Assembly (NCBI RefSeq): GCF_014287795.1
Contig: NZ_JACOON010000003.1
Span: forward strand, 303,130-367,129
Direction: 5' to 3'
Length of the DNA stretch: 64,000 bases
Source of the DNA: Christensenella tenuis
Lineage (GTDB): Bacteria; Bacillota; Clostridia; Christensenellales; Christensenellaceae
In this document: one piece after another, positions 8,940 through 16,631 of the stretch
Layout of the letters: every line of letters begins with the position of its first letter
Position numbering within the stretch: position 1 is the first letter of the stretch
Program-made: the position numbers and the translations under genes
The notes under the pieces: generated by a model
Databases searched by the model: none
What the model was told of the DNA's origin: nothing
Seen by the model: the letters and a program-made list of their open reading frames with translations, nothing else

Positions 8940-9755
8940 TTAAAGTTCAATATCTCTACTGTCTGTTTCAAATTCCTGTTCTATATTGTCCTTGTTAATA
9001 TCGTTCTTGGCTGTTTTCTGCTTCAATAAAATGTATTCTTCTTTGCGGTCATAAATAACGAGCAGATGTTCCGCTTCCCATCCGGCATATACGATCCTGA
9101 ATTTCTCTTTTTCCCGTGCGGCCTTAATGATTTTCCGTACGTTTTCAAGCGTGTCCATCCTTCCGCTGTGCATTTGCAGGCTTTGTATAAGGTCTTTACG
9201 TTTAAGTTCATCTGAGTATTTTTTTATACCGGGATCATCCGAACATTTCTTATACAAATTCTCTATGGCGCTTTTCATTTTGTCAAACGCAGGATAGGTT
9301 ACAACGAAATCGTCTAAAAATCTATATATCGTGACCTTTTTGATCTCTTCTTTTGGAATATTCTCGTAAAGAGACTCTTTTATGCGTTCAGCCGGAAGAC
9401 GTCTTCCCGTAGGAAAAATATAGCATTGCCGGGCCATCGTGTTCAGTTCTACATAGACCATACAGCAATTTGGATGCTTTTTCTCCGCCTTTCTAAAATC
9501 TTTTTCTTTTGTATACAGGGAAAATAACTCACTGATAAACCATTCATCTAAAATCGGTCCGTGCTCATCCCGTGTCTTACAGCATTGGTCGTCGTTTTTT
9601 GCGATAAACCAATTCACATACGGAGGTTTGCCCGTACCCGCATCGTGCACATCGCAAATTCTTTTATTTTCAAAATATATTTTCGCATTATATCCTCCGC
9701 CGTCCGGGGTATCAAATTCTTTTACTGCTTTCATGGAATAACCATTTATATTCAT
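8940..9755 (-). CDS. Hypothetical ICE protein
   Basis: The 271-residue protein is not one I can place in a family. It is soluble, Lys/Glu-rich in the C-terminal half, with a compact N-terminal half containing GGYNAKIYFENKRICDVHDAG and PPYVNWFIAKN. There are no membrane segments or obvious catalytic motifs. Both this protein and its downstream neighbour end with an acidic ...(D/E)xEL tail. It lies between the relaxase gene and the Api92-like gene in one tightly packed transcription unit, so a regulatory or DNA-protection role during transfer is possible but only a guess. Confidence 0.6.
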   Translation of the reverse strand: MNINGYSMKAVKEFDTPDGGGYNAKIYFENKRICDVHDAGTGKPPYVNWFIAKNDDQCCKTRDEHGPILDEWFISELFSLYTKEKDFRKAEKKHPNCCMVYVELNTMARQCYIFPTGRRLPAERIKESLYENIPKEEIKKVTIYRFLDDFVVTYPAFDKMKSAIENLYKKCSDDPGIKKYSDELKRKDLIQSLQMHSGRMDTLENVRKIIKAAREKEKFRIVYAGWEAEHLLVIYDRKEEYILLKQKTAKNDINKDNIEQEFETDSRDIEL

Positions 9756-9772
9756 TTTGCATCCTTTCTGCT

Positions 9773-11194
9773 TTACCGCTCGAGGCTGTTATCTGCCTTT
9801 TTCTTCTGTTTCCGTCCTTGTTTCATAAATAAAAGGTTATTATTTATGCTCTTTGTCCCTTCTATCACCTCCCCGAGGCTTCTTTTAGCTTTTTTCAGCC
9901 TTTGTATCTCTTCTCTGTTTTTAGAGATCGCCCCAATAAGTGCGATCCGCGTTTCCCGTATAGCCTCTATGTGATCTGCATACCCACTCTTTCGTATTAC
10001 TTCTTTTGCCTGTTCAAGCATGACCCGGCGTTCTTCGTCTAATTTGTCCGGTATCTCACTATATCGCTCATAAATGCTATGCGCTTCAAATAACGGTTTA
10101 AATTTTCTTCGGGCTCCACGCAGCCTATATTGCTCCGATTGGAGCTTTTTTAATTGTTCATTGACCTGTTCAAGCGTTTTGACCACCTCCGATAGTTTTG
10201 TAAAATGATTTTTTGTAACAAAAGCAAGCTGCTCTTTCATCCGGTAAAATTTTCGGTATTCGCTGATCGGTAGTTTCACATCATGTGGCTTTTGCCGTAG
10301 TTTCCCGAGCAGAAAAAGATAATAGATATACAGCGCTTCTATGCCTGACAACTTTCTTCTCGGATAACGTTGCTTTGTGTAATACCGCTTTGCTTTTTTT
10401 ACAGGCATCCGCCGTTTATCATGAGCGACCGCCGCATATATCCTTTCCGTTGGATATCCGAGTGTGCTCAGCCGCATGAATTTTCGAGCGTCCGGCGCTC
10501 TGATTTTTGGGTGCGTAACCGCTGCGTCTACTTCATATCCCATATCCTCTAAATTTATGTAAAATCCGGCCAATGAAAAAGACTTGCCGATGCAAGTCTC
10601 GATATCGTCCTTTACGATCTGCCGAAGTGTTCTGCCGCCGGAATGCCTGCGCAAATATTCTTCATATGTCATATTCTTGCCGTCTATATACTCGATGACC
10701 GATAGGCCGTTCTCCCTGCACAATTCATCACTGATCCCCCGCAGTTTTTCATAAAAATCCCCACGACTGATATGGAATTTCTTCCCTGTTACACAGGACA
10801 CTGAATTGATAATCAGATGATTATGGATATGCTTCCGGTCAAGATGTGTTCCGATCACAACTTCAAACTCACTCAACCACCTTTCGGCATATTGTTTCCC
10901 AATCTGATGTGCAAGTTCCGGTGTTACTTCACCAGGCCTAAACGACTGGATAATGTGATAAGCAATTCTTCCCGTCTCCTTTCCAAAACGCCGCTTCGTC
11001 GCCATCATGGCTTGCGCTGCTGTTTCCGGAACACAGTTGATCCCGCTGACAAATCTCGCTCCATCTATCGTTTTTTCTTTATTTTCCGCGTATGCCGTTA
11101 ATGTTTCCAGTATTTTTGTCGGAGCAGCCGCATAATTGATAGCGTCTGTTAAATGCGCACTGCTTTTTATATTTCGTATTTTTGTATACGCCAA
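9773..11194 (-). CDS. MOBP-type relaxase (MobA/VirD2 family) of the ICE
   Basis: The 473-residue protein nicks oriT and leads the DNA strand into the recipient. An N-terminal Tyr in TDAINYAA (Tyr21) is a candidate nucleophile. The three-histidine metal motif is HLDRKHIHNHLIINS at residues 117-131 (His117, His124, His126). The C-terminal 170 residues are a long Lys/Glu/Arg-rich coiled coil typical of Gram-positive relaxases. Start is TTG 11194 with GAGGG about 8 bases upstream. A T-tailed hairpin immediately precedes the ribosome-binding site, so expression may depend on read-through from mobC. Confidence 0.92.
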   Translation of the reverse strand: MAYTKIRNIKSSAHLTDAINYAAAPTKILETLTAYAENKEKTIDGARFVSGINCVPETAAQAMMATKRRFGKETGRIAYHIIQSFRPGEVTPELAHQIGKQYAERWLSEFEVVIGTHLDRKHIHNHLIINSVSCVTGKKFHISRGDFYEKLRGISDELCRENGLSVIEYIDGKNMTYEEYLRRHSGGRTLRQIVKDDIETCIGKSFSLAGFYINLEDMGYEVDAAVTHPKIRAPDARKFMRLSTLGYPTERIYAAVAHDKRRMPVKKAKRYYTKQRYPRRKLSGIEALYIYYLFLLGKLRQKPHDVKLPISEYRKFYRMKEQLAFVTKNHFTKLSEVVKTLEQVNEQLKKLQSEQYRLRGARRKFKPLFEAHSIYERYSEIPDKLDEERRVMLEQAKEVIRKSGYADHIEAIRETRIALIGAISKNREEIQRLKKAKRSLGEVIEGTKSINNNLLFMKQGRKQKKKADNSLER

Positions 11195-11212
11195 AATAGA
11201 TTCCCTCTAAAT

Positions 11213-11240
11213 TAAAAAAACGCCCCTATGGACGCTTTTA
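11213..11240 (-). terminator. T-tailed hairpin between mobC and the relaxase gene
   Basis: On the minus strand CGTCC and GGGCG pair across an AUAG loop, extended by A-U pairs and followed by seven T. It lies in the 246-base gap between mobC and the relaxase, about 20 bases before the relaxase start, where it could attenuate relaxase expression. The rest of that gap (11,241-11,440) is AT-rich and I see no ORF in it. Confidence 0.55.
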
Positions 11241-11440
11241 TTCGTATAACCTTCAATAAACTTTCTTTTTCCATTATTTCCTTTTATCCATTTCTGTTTC
11301 TGCATAAGCGTTATACAGCATATTTATCAAGATATACCAACTCCTTAAACCTTAATGTTGTCTCAAGGTTATATCTTGCATTTCTATCTGTCAACACAAG
11401 CAACTTTCGATTTCATTTTCAATTTAAAAGTAGTTTTCGT

Positions 11441-11761
11441 CTATAGGGCTCTCATTTTCTCATCATATACTCTTTTTATTTCGTCCATATATTGCTCGAT
11501 CCTCCTTATACTTTCAGGCGCTATCCGTTTATCCGTATTGGCAATATGCGCGATCTGATTCACATTGTTTCCGATCCGGTTCAATTCCGCATAAATTTTT
11601 CCGATCACATTCCTGTCGATCACTACAATACGGTCATTTGTCAGGCAGCATTTTCGAATCAGCCCGGCAACAGATAAGCCCGCCATCTTTGCCGTTCTTT
11701 TCAGTTGCAGATACTCTACGGTCGTCATTTTAAAATAAAATGGCTGCGTCCGTTTCAGCAT
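11441..11761 (-). CDS. mobC: MobC-like relaxosome accessory protein
   Basis: The 106-residue protein resembles MobC/relaxosome DNA-binding proteins. It has an N-terminal ribbon-helix-helix-type stretch (KMTTVEYLQLKRTAKMAG), a basic middle, then the characteristic ELNRIGNNVNQIAHIANT block (about residues 60-77). These proteins bind next to nic and help the relaxase melt oriT. The gene is immediately downstream of the palindrome-rich candidate oriT and upstream of the relaxase, as expected. Translation could also begin at the internal ATG of MTTVEY. Confidence 0.85.
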   Translation of the reverse strand: MLKRTQPFYFKMTTVEYLQLKRTAKMAGLSVAGLIRKCCLTNDRIVVIDRNVIGKIYAELNRIGNNVNQIAHIANTDKRIAPESIRRIEQYMDEIKRVYDEKMRAL

Positions 11762-11789
11762 ATCGTCTTTCGCTCCATCAATATGTAAT

Positions 11790-11870
11790 TTTTAGCAAGC
11801 GGCTATGCCGCTTGGGGTTTTAGGGGCGCGAGCCCCTGACAAGCTGCAAAAGTATATACTTTTGCGATGC
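11790..11870. other. oriT: Candidate oriT of the ICE (stacked palindromes)
   Basis: Three inverted repeats are stacked in about 70 bp directly upstream of mobC: CAAGCGGC/GCCGCTTG (11,796-11,814), AGGGGC/GCCCCT around a GCGA loop (11,822-11,837), and the perfect 20-bp palindrome GCAAAAGTATATACTTTTGC (11,846-11,865). No gene covers 11,762-11,979. Palindromes next to mobC/relaxase are the usual setting for a MOBP oriT, but I cannot name the nic site. Confidence 0.6.
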
Positions 11871-11940
11871 TTGCAAAGGACATGTGGGTAGGGCTTCGCA
11901 GGCATGATTACTTTGAAAAAGGCAGCTTTTTCGTTCCATG

Positions 11941-11964
11941 AAAAAAGCGCCTGTTTCCAAACGC
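11941..11964 (-). terminator. Rho-independent terminator after the Fic gene
   Basis: On the minus strand GCGTTTG and CAGGCGC pair around a GAAA loop and are followed by six T. It sits just downstream of the Fic gene stop and separates it from the candidate oriT and mobC. Confidence 0.7.
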
Positions 11965-11979
11965 CTTTGTAAGGTGTAT

Positions 11980-12774
11980 CTATCGTTCCGTTTCCCTGCT
12001 TTCAGCCTCTATGTCCGCCCGGTCCTGCTGCTTTTTCATTCCCAGCTCTTTCAACAGGTTTGCAGACTCTTGAAGCGCTTCACAGATCAAATAGATCATC
12101 AAGCTTTTATCCCTTTTGGTATCATATTCCCGAAACGCCTGCCGGTACTTGGATTTGTGGCTGATTGCAGCTGGTAATATCCCATGATTCATAAGCATTT
12201 GATTTAACAGGATACGTCCCGTCCGCCCATTGCCGTCCGCAAAAGGATGGATGCGCTCAAACTCGATATGGTATTCTGCCGCATGCTCCACTATTTCGCT
12301 GAAATCCGTGCTTTTGAAGCCGCAAATTTTTTTCAGATACTCCTGCATCAATTCAGGTACGGCCTGGTACTTCGGCGGATAATATACCGCACGGGCCGGA
12401 TTCCCTACAAATATATTCTCCTGCCTGTATTCGCCGTAGGTGCCGCAGATGATCCCATTCAGTTTTTTGATCCATTCTTCCGATATAGCAAATCCTCGCG
12501 GCGACATTTCTTTAATTGCCCGGAACAGATTTTTTGCCTCCTGAAATTCAGCAAATTTATGACCGGCCGCAACCTCATCGTAATCAACAACCGCTATCGT
12601 TTCATCTAAAGAGAGCGTATTGCCTTCAATGCTGTTTGAGGACCAACAAAAACGATACTGGAATCCCTCATAAAAAGCGTTCCACACAAGCAGGTCCTTT
12701 TTAAAGCACTGCATGCTGTCAAGTCTTTCCCGCGTTTCCGCCAATTTTTTCTTTATATCATTTATGATCGCCAT
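11980..12774 (-). CDS. Fic-domain protein (probable AMP-transferase)
   Basis: The 264-residue protein carries the Fic active-site loop HPFADGNGRTGR at residues 176-187, with catalytic His176 and the anion-binding GNGRTGR. Upstream, SSNSIEGN at residues 45-52 matches the (S/T)xxxE(G/N) inhibitory motif whose Glu50 blocks ATP binding. Because it lies N-terminal in the same chain, this is a class II, self-inhibited Fic protein. Such proteins transfer AMP (or another nucleotide moiety) to a target protein; the target here is unknown. The gene has its own terminator and about 110 bp of upstream non-coding DNA, so it is probably a separate transcription unit. Confidence 0.9.
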   Translation of the reverse strand: MAIINDIKKKLAETRERLDSMQCFKKDLLVWNAFYEGFQYRFCWSSNSIEGNTLSLDETIAVVDYDEVAAGHKFAEFQEAKNLFRAIKEMSPRGFAISEEWIKKLNGIICGTYGEYRQENIFVGNPARAVYYPPKYQAVPELMQEYLKKICGFKSTDFSEIVEHAAEYHIEFERIHPFADGNGRTGRILLNQMLMNHGILPAAISHKSKYRQAFREYDTKRDKSLMIYLICEALQESANLLKELGMKKQQDRADIEAESRETER

Positions 12775-12883
12775 TTTTTCCTGCTCCCTTTGTATGGATT
12801 ATACCATATCCGCTTTCCCGCTTCTACTCCTTAAACAATTACCTCAACAAGCACCTCTATGCAAGTTGAAATTTTATGTCAGA

Positions 12884-13345
12884 TCACAACTCTAATTCCC
12901 ACCTTTGTTTATCGCACACCGGAGCTCTTGCCGCTCGTGGGCGGCTTGGACGATTCCATGACTGTCCTCTTACATCACCCGTCTTATGCCACCCTGCCGC
13001 TTTATAACTTATTCCGGATTCTGAGTCGAGAATGTAACTTATTAGTCTTTTATATCCCATTGCTTGTGCAATTCTCCGTATGCGTCCAAGTAAAAATGTA
13101 CATGCGTTTTGGGTTCCATCTGTACAGCAACGGACAACTTCCAAAGTCGTTCCATTGTCAAGATGTCTGGCCACAGGCCGTGCAGCCTGTATAACGCCTA
13201 CAAGTATGCCGTTTGATAAACATCCGAGTCGGAATTTATCCCGATATACCGGTAAATGGTGTCTGTGTAACTTTCGAACAAATTCATTCGCAGTTCTAAG
13301 TTCAACCGGAACTGCCTCAAAGGGTTTGTGCCGTTTATAGTCCAT
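12884..13345 (-). CDS. XF1762-family (GNAT-like) protein
   Basis: The 153-residue protein matches the small XF1762-type family found on phages and plasmids. Its landmarks are FVRKLHRHHLPV near the N-terminus, then RPVARHLDNGTTLEVVRCCTDG and MGYKRLISYILDSESG, followed by a SW-R-PSRPR basic tail. The fold resembles GNAT acetyltransferases, but the substrate is unknown. It overlaps the replisome-organizer gene by 11 bases at its start, indicating coupled translation. Confidence 0.75.
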   Translation of the reverse strand: MDYKRHKPFEAVPVELRTANEFVRKLHRHHLPVYRDKFRLGCLSNGILVGVIQAARPVARHLDNGTTLEVVRCCTDGTQNACTFLLGRIRRIAQAMGYKRLISYILDSESGISYKAAGWHKTGDVRGQSWNRPSRPRAARAPVCDKQRWELEL

Positions 13346-14075
13346 ATCGCCTCCGATTGTCTTTCAAAACCTGTTCCATATATGCAAGCGGTTTTTTCAC
13401 GTCTCTTCGCGCGGTCTCCTCTATCACTTCAAACACTTCACTATATCCGTAATCCTCTATAAACCCATTCAGCCTGATCCTTTGCGCAAGATTCGGTTTA
13501 TAAAAGAGACTGGTGAAGTGTTCATATACGTGTTTGGGCAAATAGTATTCTGAAATCTCACGCGCGCACGCTTCATCATCTTCATCTATACGATCTGTCT
13601 CTTTCTCTTGCTCTATCTCTATGTCACCCCCTGTCACTCCCGTGTCACCGTCCGTCACAAGCGCGTCACAATGTGACGGAAGCTGTTTTTGCTCCTGCTT
13701 TTCACGATATTTCCTCATGTGTGCCGCAGATGCGCTTTCAGAACCTATCATGTTCTGCAGGGCTGCCATATAAAATGTATCGTTATCCCATTGCTCGACC
13801 AATCCCATTTTTAAAAAAGCTGCGATCGAGAGCGAAACGACAGCTTCCGGCTCATCCAGATATAGGGCCAATTCTTCGGTTGCAGTCGGCAGGATCTTAT
13901 CATACTTTATCATTCCCTCGTCCCGCAGGCCTTTTAGAAGCATTTTTAAATATACCACCACAATGCTGTCTCCTTGCGGGAGCTTTCGCAAATATCTGAT
14001 ACTTTTCTCATCAAAAAAATTTTCCTTGAGCTTCAGCCAAAAATACCGCTTCGATCCAGAATTTGTCTTCCCCAT
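13335..14075 (-). CDS. Replisome organizer / DnaD-like replication protein
   Basis: The 246-residue protein starts with a winged-helix 'phage replisome organizer' domain (about residues 8-125, with FWLKLKENFFDEKSIRYLRKL). A low-complexity acidic linker (about 135-175) follows, then a C-terminal DnaD-like helical segment with LNGFIEDYGYSEVFEVIEETA and KPLAYMEQVLKD. Proteins of this build load helicase at a phage or plasmid origin, so the ICE may replicate autonomously after excision. A hairpin with a T run ends about 18 bases before the start codon. Confidence 0.82.
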   Translation of the reverse strand: MGKTNSGSKRYFWLKLKENFFDEKSIRYLRKLPQGDSIVVVYLKMLLKGLRDEGMIKYDKILPTATEELALYLDEPEAVVSLSIAAFLKMGLVEQWDNDTFYMAALQNMIGSESASAAHMRKYREKQEQKQLPSHCDALVTDGDTGVTGGDIEIEQEKETDRIDEDDEACAREISEYYLPKHVYEHFTSLFYKPNLAQRIRLNGFIEDYGYSEVFEVIEETARRDVKKPLAYMEQVLKDNRRRYGL

Positions 14076-14092
14076 CTTTCCTCCTCCCGAGC

Positions 14093-14129
14093 AAAAGACG
14101 CTTGTTATGTCCCAATAAACACAAACGTC
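14093..14129 (-). terminator. T-tailed hairpin ahead of the replisome-organizer gene
   Basis: On the minus strand GACGTTTGT and ACAAGCGTC form a 9-bp stem with one G-U pair, followed by TTTT. It lies directly upstream of the ribosome-binding site at 14,075. The remaining gap (14,130-14,327) is AT-rich and shows no convincing ORF. Confidence 0.55.
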
Positions 14130-14327
14130 CTTTCGTGGCGCTCGCTGCTTTTAATCTTCAAAAAAATAACAGTGCTCTAATCTGCACTGTCCTTTTTTTT
14201 CGGAATAAAATCTGCATTTTTCACATTCCCTCGCTCCCGGCGTCCTGAGTGCTTTTTTAATATGTAATGGTATCTCGCGTGTTATGCGTTCTACCTCGTG
14301 CTTTTCCGTAAAATACATTCCATGCCC

Positions 14328-15137
14328 CTACCTCTCCAGCGAATGCTCTTTCCGCTTTTTCGGTACATAGTGCAATTCTTTGGGTATCCTTGCGATCTCA
14401 TTTTTATCCCGGATATATCTCAGTTTTTTCTTGGGCTTCTCGCTGCTGAAACCGTCCAGTTTATTCCGGATCGATGTCTTTTTCGGCATTTCGTTTTGCC
14501 GGATCATCTCTTCCGCTTTCAAAAATACTTCTGCAAATGTATCCCGAGTATTTTTTCCTTTTGATGCAGCAAAACATAAAAGCTCCTTCATCTGTTCCGC
14601 CTTTAATTTTGGATTTGCAATGATCTCATATAAGGTCTCGTCAATACGGCTGTGGTCAGCGGAGGCGATCACAGCCCTTTGTTTGAAATCCAGATCCCGA
14701 ACCAATTTATAATAGGACAATATCTGTGACATTTCCGCATACGTTAATTTTCCTTCTACATATTGACTGACTGTATAATGGATCAAATCTCTGTGCACAC
14801 CTCCCAAAAAGGCCGCCCTTGTGCACGATAAGAAATATGATTTATGGGATTTGAGTTGTTCGTCCGCATAGGTTTCCGCAAGCTCCAGATTGTAGGTATC
14901 TTTAATCCACTCATGCATCAGTTCCATCTTGTCTGCGCTGAATTCAGGCCGCACATAAAAATCTATCGGCAATTTTTCCAGCTTTCCCTTTTGAATAAGC
15001 GCCATGATCCTTTTCATATCCTCCGCCGGGAGCTGCGGCCGTGCTATGACACGCGCAAACTCGGGCGGCGCTCCGCCCGTTATGGCTTCCTCGACCACTT
15101 CGCGTTGTTCTGCATTAAAGTCATCTAAATCGATCAT
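14328..15137 (-). CDS. Hypothetical ICE protein with AEQ(M)-type helical repeats
   Basis: The 269-residue protein starts at ATG 15137, which has AGGAGG 6 bases upstream; the longer frame before it lacks a ribosome-binding site. It is built of short helical units that begin with FNAEQREVVEEAI, LPAEDMKRIMALI, FSADKMELMHEWI and LKAEQMKELLCFA, each about 30-70 residues apart. The tail is very basic (KPKKKLRYIRDKNE, KKRKEH). The same unit style occurs in the LPD11 protein at 33.1 kb. The family is common in Clostridial ICEs and its function is unknown to me. Confidence 0.65.
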   Translation of the reverse strand: MIDLDDFNAEQREVVEEAITGGAPPEFARVIARPQLPAEDMKRIMALIQKGKLEKLPIDFYVRPEFSADKMELMHEWIKDTYNLELAETYADEQLKSHKSYFLSCTRAAFLGGVHRDLIHYTVSQYVEGKLTYAEMSQILSYYKLVRDLDFKQRAVIASADHSRIDETLYEIIANPKLKAEQMKELLCFAASKGKNTRDTFAEVFLKAEEMIRQNEMPKKTSIRNKLDGFSSEKPKKKLRYIRDKNEIARIPKELHYVPKKRKEHSLER

Positions 15138-15192
15138 CTTTTGCCTCCTAAATAATATATTGTATAGGACTCTGATTATTTCACCTATATTC

Positions 15193-15621
15193 TTAAATAT
15201 CAGGTTCATATTCCGCAAAATTTCTTTCCGTGCTCTCCAATGATTTTGCAGATTTCAATTCGATCGCTTCTATTTTTTCGTTTTTCATTACGAATATTTG
15301 TGGCGCATAGAACATTTGCATATATTTTCCTCTATGCTTTTCGTCCAACGAAACAAAATCATCTTTACCAAGCCCGACAATAAGAAAATTGCCGGCTATA
15401 ATATCTATGATCTGTCCATGATCGTCGTAAAGCGCCCGATTCAATGGCATTCCATTGATCTTGCCTTCATCATTGCATATAATCCCCACCGCATCATCAA
15501 ATGGATAAATCGCTTCTATATATCCATCTACTTGCGCCTGCAGTGACTCTAAGCTGTTGTCGATCTCTACAAATTCCGGATATTTCATCGGTTCTACTCG
15601 CAATACTTGTATTTTATTCAT
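15193..15621 (-). CDS. DUF3846-domain protein
   Basis: The 142-residue protein fits the DUF3846 family: a short N-terminal strand (KIQVLRVEP), then LQAQVDGYIEAIYPFDDAVGIICNDEGK, GMPLNRALYD and IIAGNFLIVGLGKDDF. The family is widespread on Clostridial ICEs and phages and has no known activity. It sits between the helicase 3' fragment and the helical-repeat protein on the same strand. Confidence 0.85.
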   Translation of the reverse strand: MNKIQVLRVEPMKYPEFVEIDNSLESLQAQVDGYIEAIYPFDDAVGIICNDEGKINGMPLNRALYDDHGQIIDIIAGNFLIVGLGKDDFVSLDEKHRGKYMQMFYAPQIFVMKNEKIEAIELKSAKSLESTERNFAEYEPDI

Positions 15622-15690
15622 ATTTTTTCTCCTTTATGATCCTCTCAATTTTCTCCTGCTTAAGCAGTATCACTTCCGCTCATACACCAT

Positions 15691-15715
15691 AAAAGAGACA
15701 GTATGAACTGCCTCT
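15691..15715 (-). terminator. Terminator after the methylase/helicase gene
   Basis: AGAGGCAGT and ACTGTCTCT pair around a TCAT loop on the minus strand and run into TTTT. It lies immediately after the stop of the helicase 3' fragment and would end the original long transcript. Confidence 0.7.
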
Positions 15716-15716
15716 A

Positions 15717-16631
15717 TCACTTTGCGTATTCCGCCTCTTCCGGCTGCAGTTCATCCTGTTCCGGAACGACAAGCGGTTCTTCCGCGTCCAGATTCAATTC
15801 AAGGTTCAATCTGGTGACTTCGCGTATCATATCCTGAAGCTCCTGTTCCTTTCCGAATGGCCTCCCTATTTCGTCCTGCGCTTTGGCAAATTGATTTTCA
15901 AGCCGTTCTATTCTTTCCTGAGTTCCTTTTATCTTTTCCGGTATTTCATTTACACAACGTATGATCCGGTCTATATTTTTTACACCGTCACGTTTCATTT
16001 CACAGGAATAACGTGCTTCTCCAACAAGAATAAGGAACAATGCACTTTCATAAGGATTGAATTCAGGAAAAATATGGAGTCCTGCAAAACTGCCTACTTC
16101 TTTTTTATCCTCCAGAGACATCGCCTCCTGTAATCGTGGAACCAATACGGCCCAAGCCGTTGCTTTATCTGTATATTCCTCGTCTCCCACCGTTATTCGG
16201 AACCCTTGCTCCATTACTTCTTCTGCCGCCGTATGATCTCGCCCATAGAGGTCAGCTTTTTTCCTTAACTCCTGTATTTCCTGCGGAACAGATTCTATAA
16301 TCTTTTGCAGTCTGAATTGCTGTGCTTGATACTGTCTTTTTATGATCCGGAGCTTCGTTATCTCCGTATCCAATTCGGACTTTCGGATCACCCGCGGGTC
16401 TCCTGTCGCAAGCGCTTTGATCTGTCGTAACATTTCAGACGATACATCTACATCTTCCATACGCCGCGCGGGAGGTTTATTGGAAACGATCTGATTGATG
16501 AACCGCTGCTTATTTTCCAGCAGCTGATAAATGTAGGCGTCGAACGACCGTTCCGTTAAGTAGCGTAATATCCGTACTTCCTGAAACATATTACCCCATC
16601 GGAGGATCCGGCCTTCGCGCTGGATGAGGTC
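15717..16631 (-). pseudogene. 3' fragment of the ICE methylase/SNF2 helicase gene
   Basis: This frame encodes about 305 residues that begin at the nested-element junction with D-L-I-Q-R-E-G-R-I-L-R-W-G-N, the motif VI region of an SNF2 helicase. It continues with RYLTERSFDAYIYQLLENKQRFI and a long coiled-coil tail to the stop at 15717. It has no start codon or ribosome-binding site of its own at the junction (an internal ATG at 16589 could give a stub). It completes the protein whose N-terminal 1826 residues are encoded at 27,634-33,112. Insertion of the tet(O) element separated the two parts by 11 kb. Confidence 0.92.

Noticed and set aside
11228..11446. 72-codon plus-strand frame between the relaxase and mobC
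   Set aside because: AT-rich, Phe/Ser/Leu-biased and without a ribosome-binding site; the gap holds a hairpin only.
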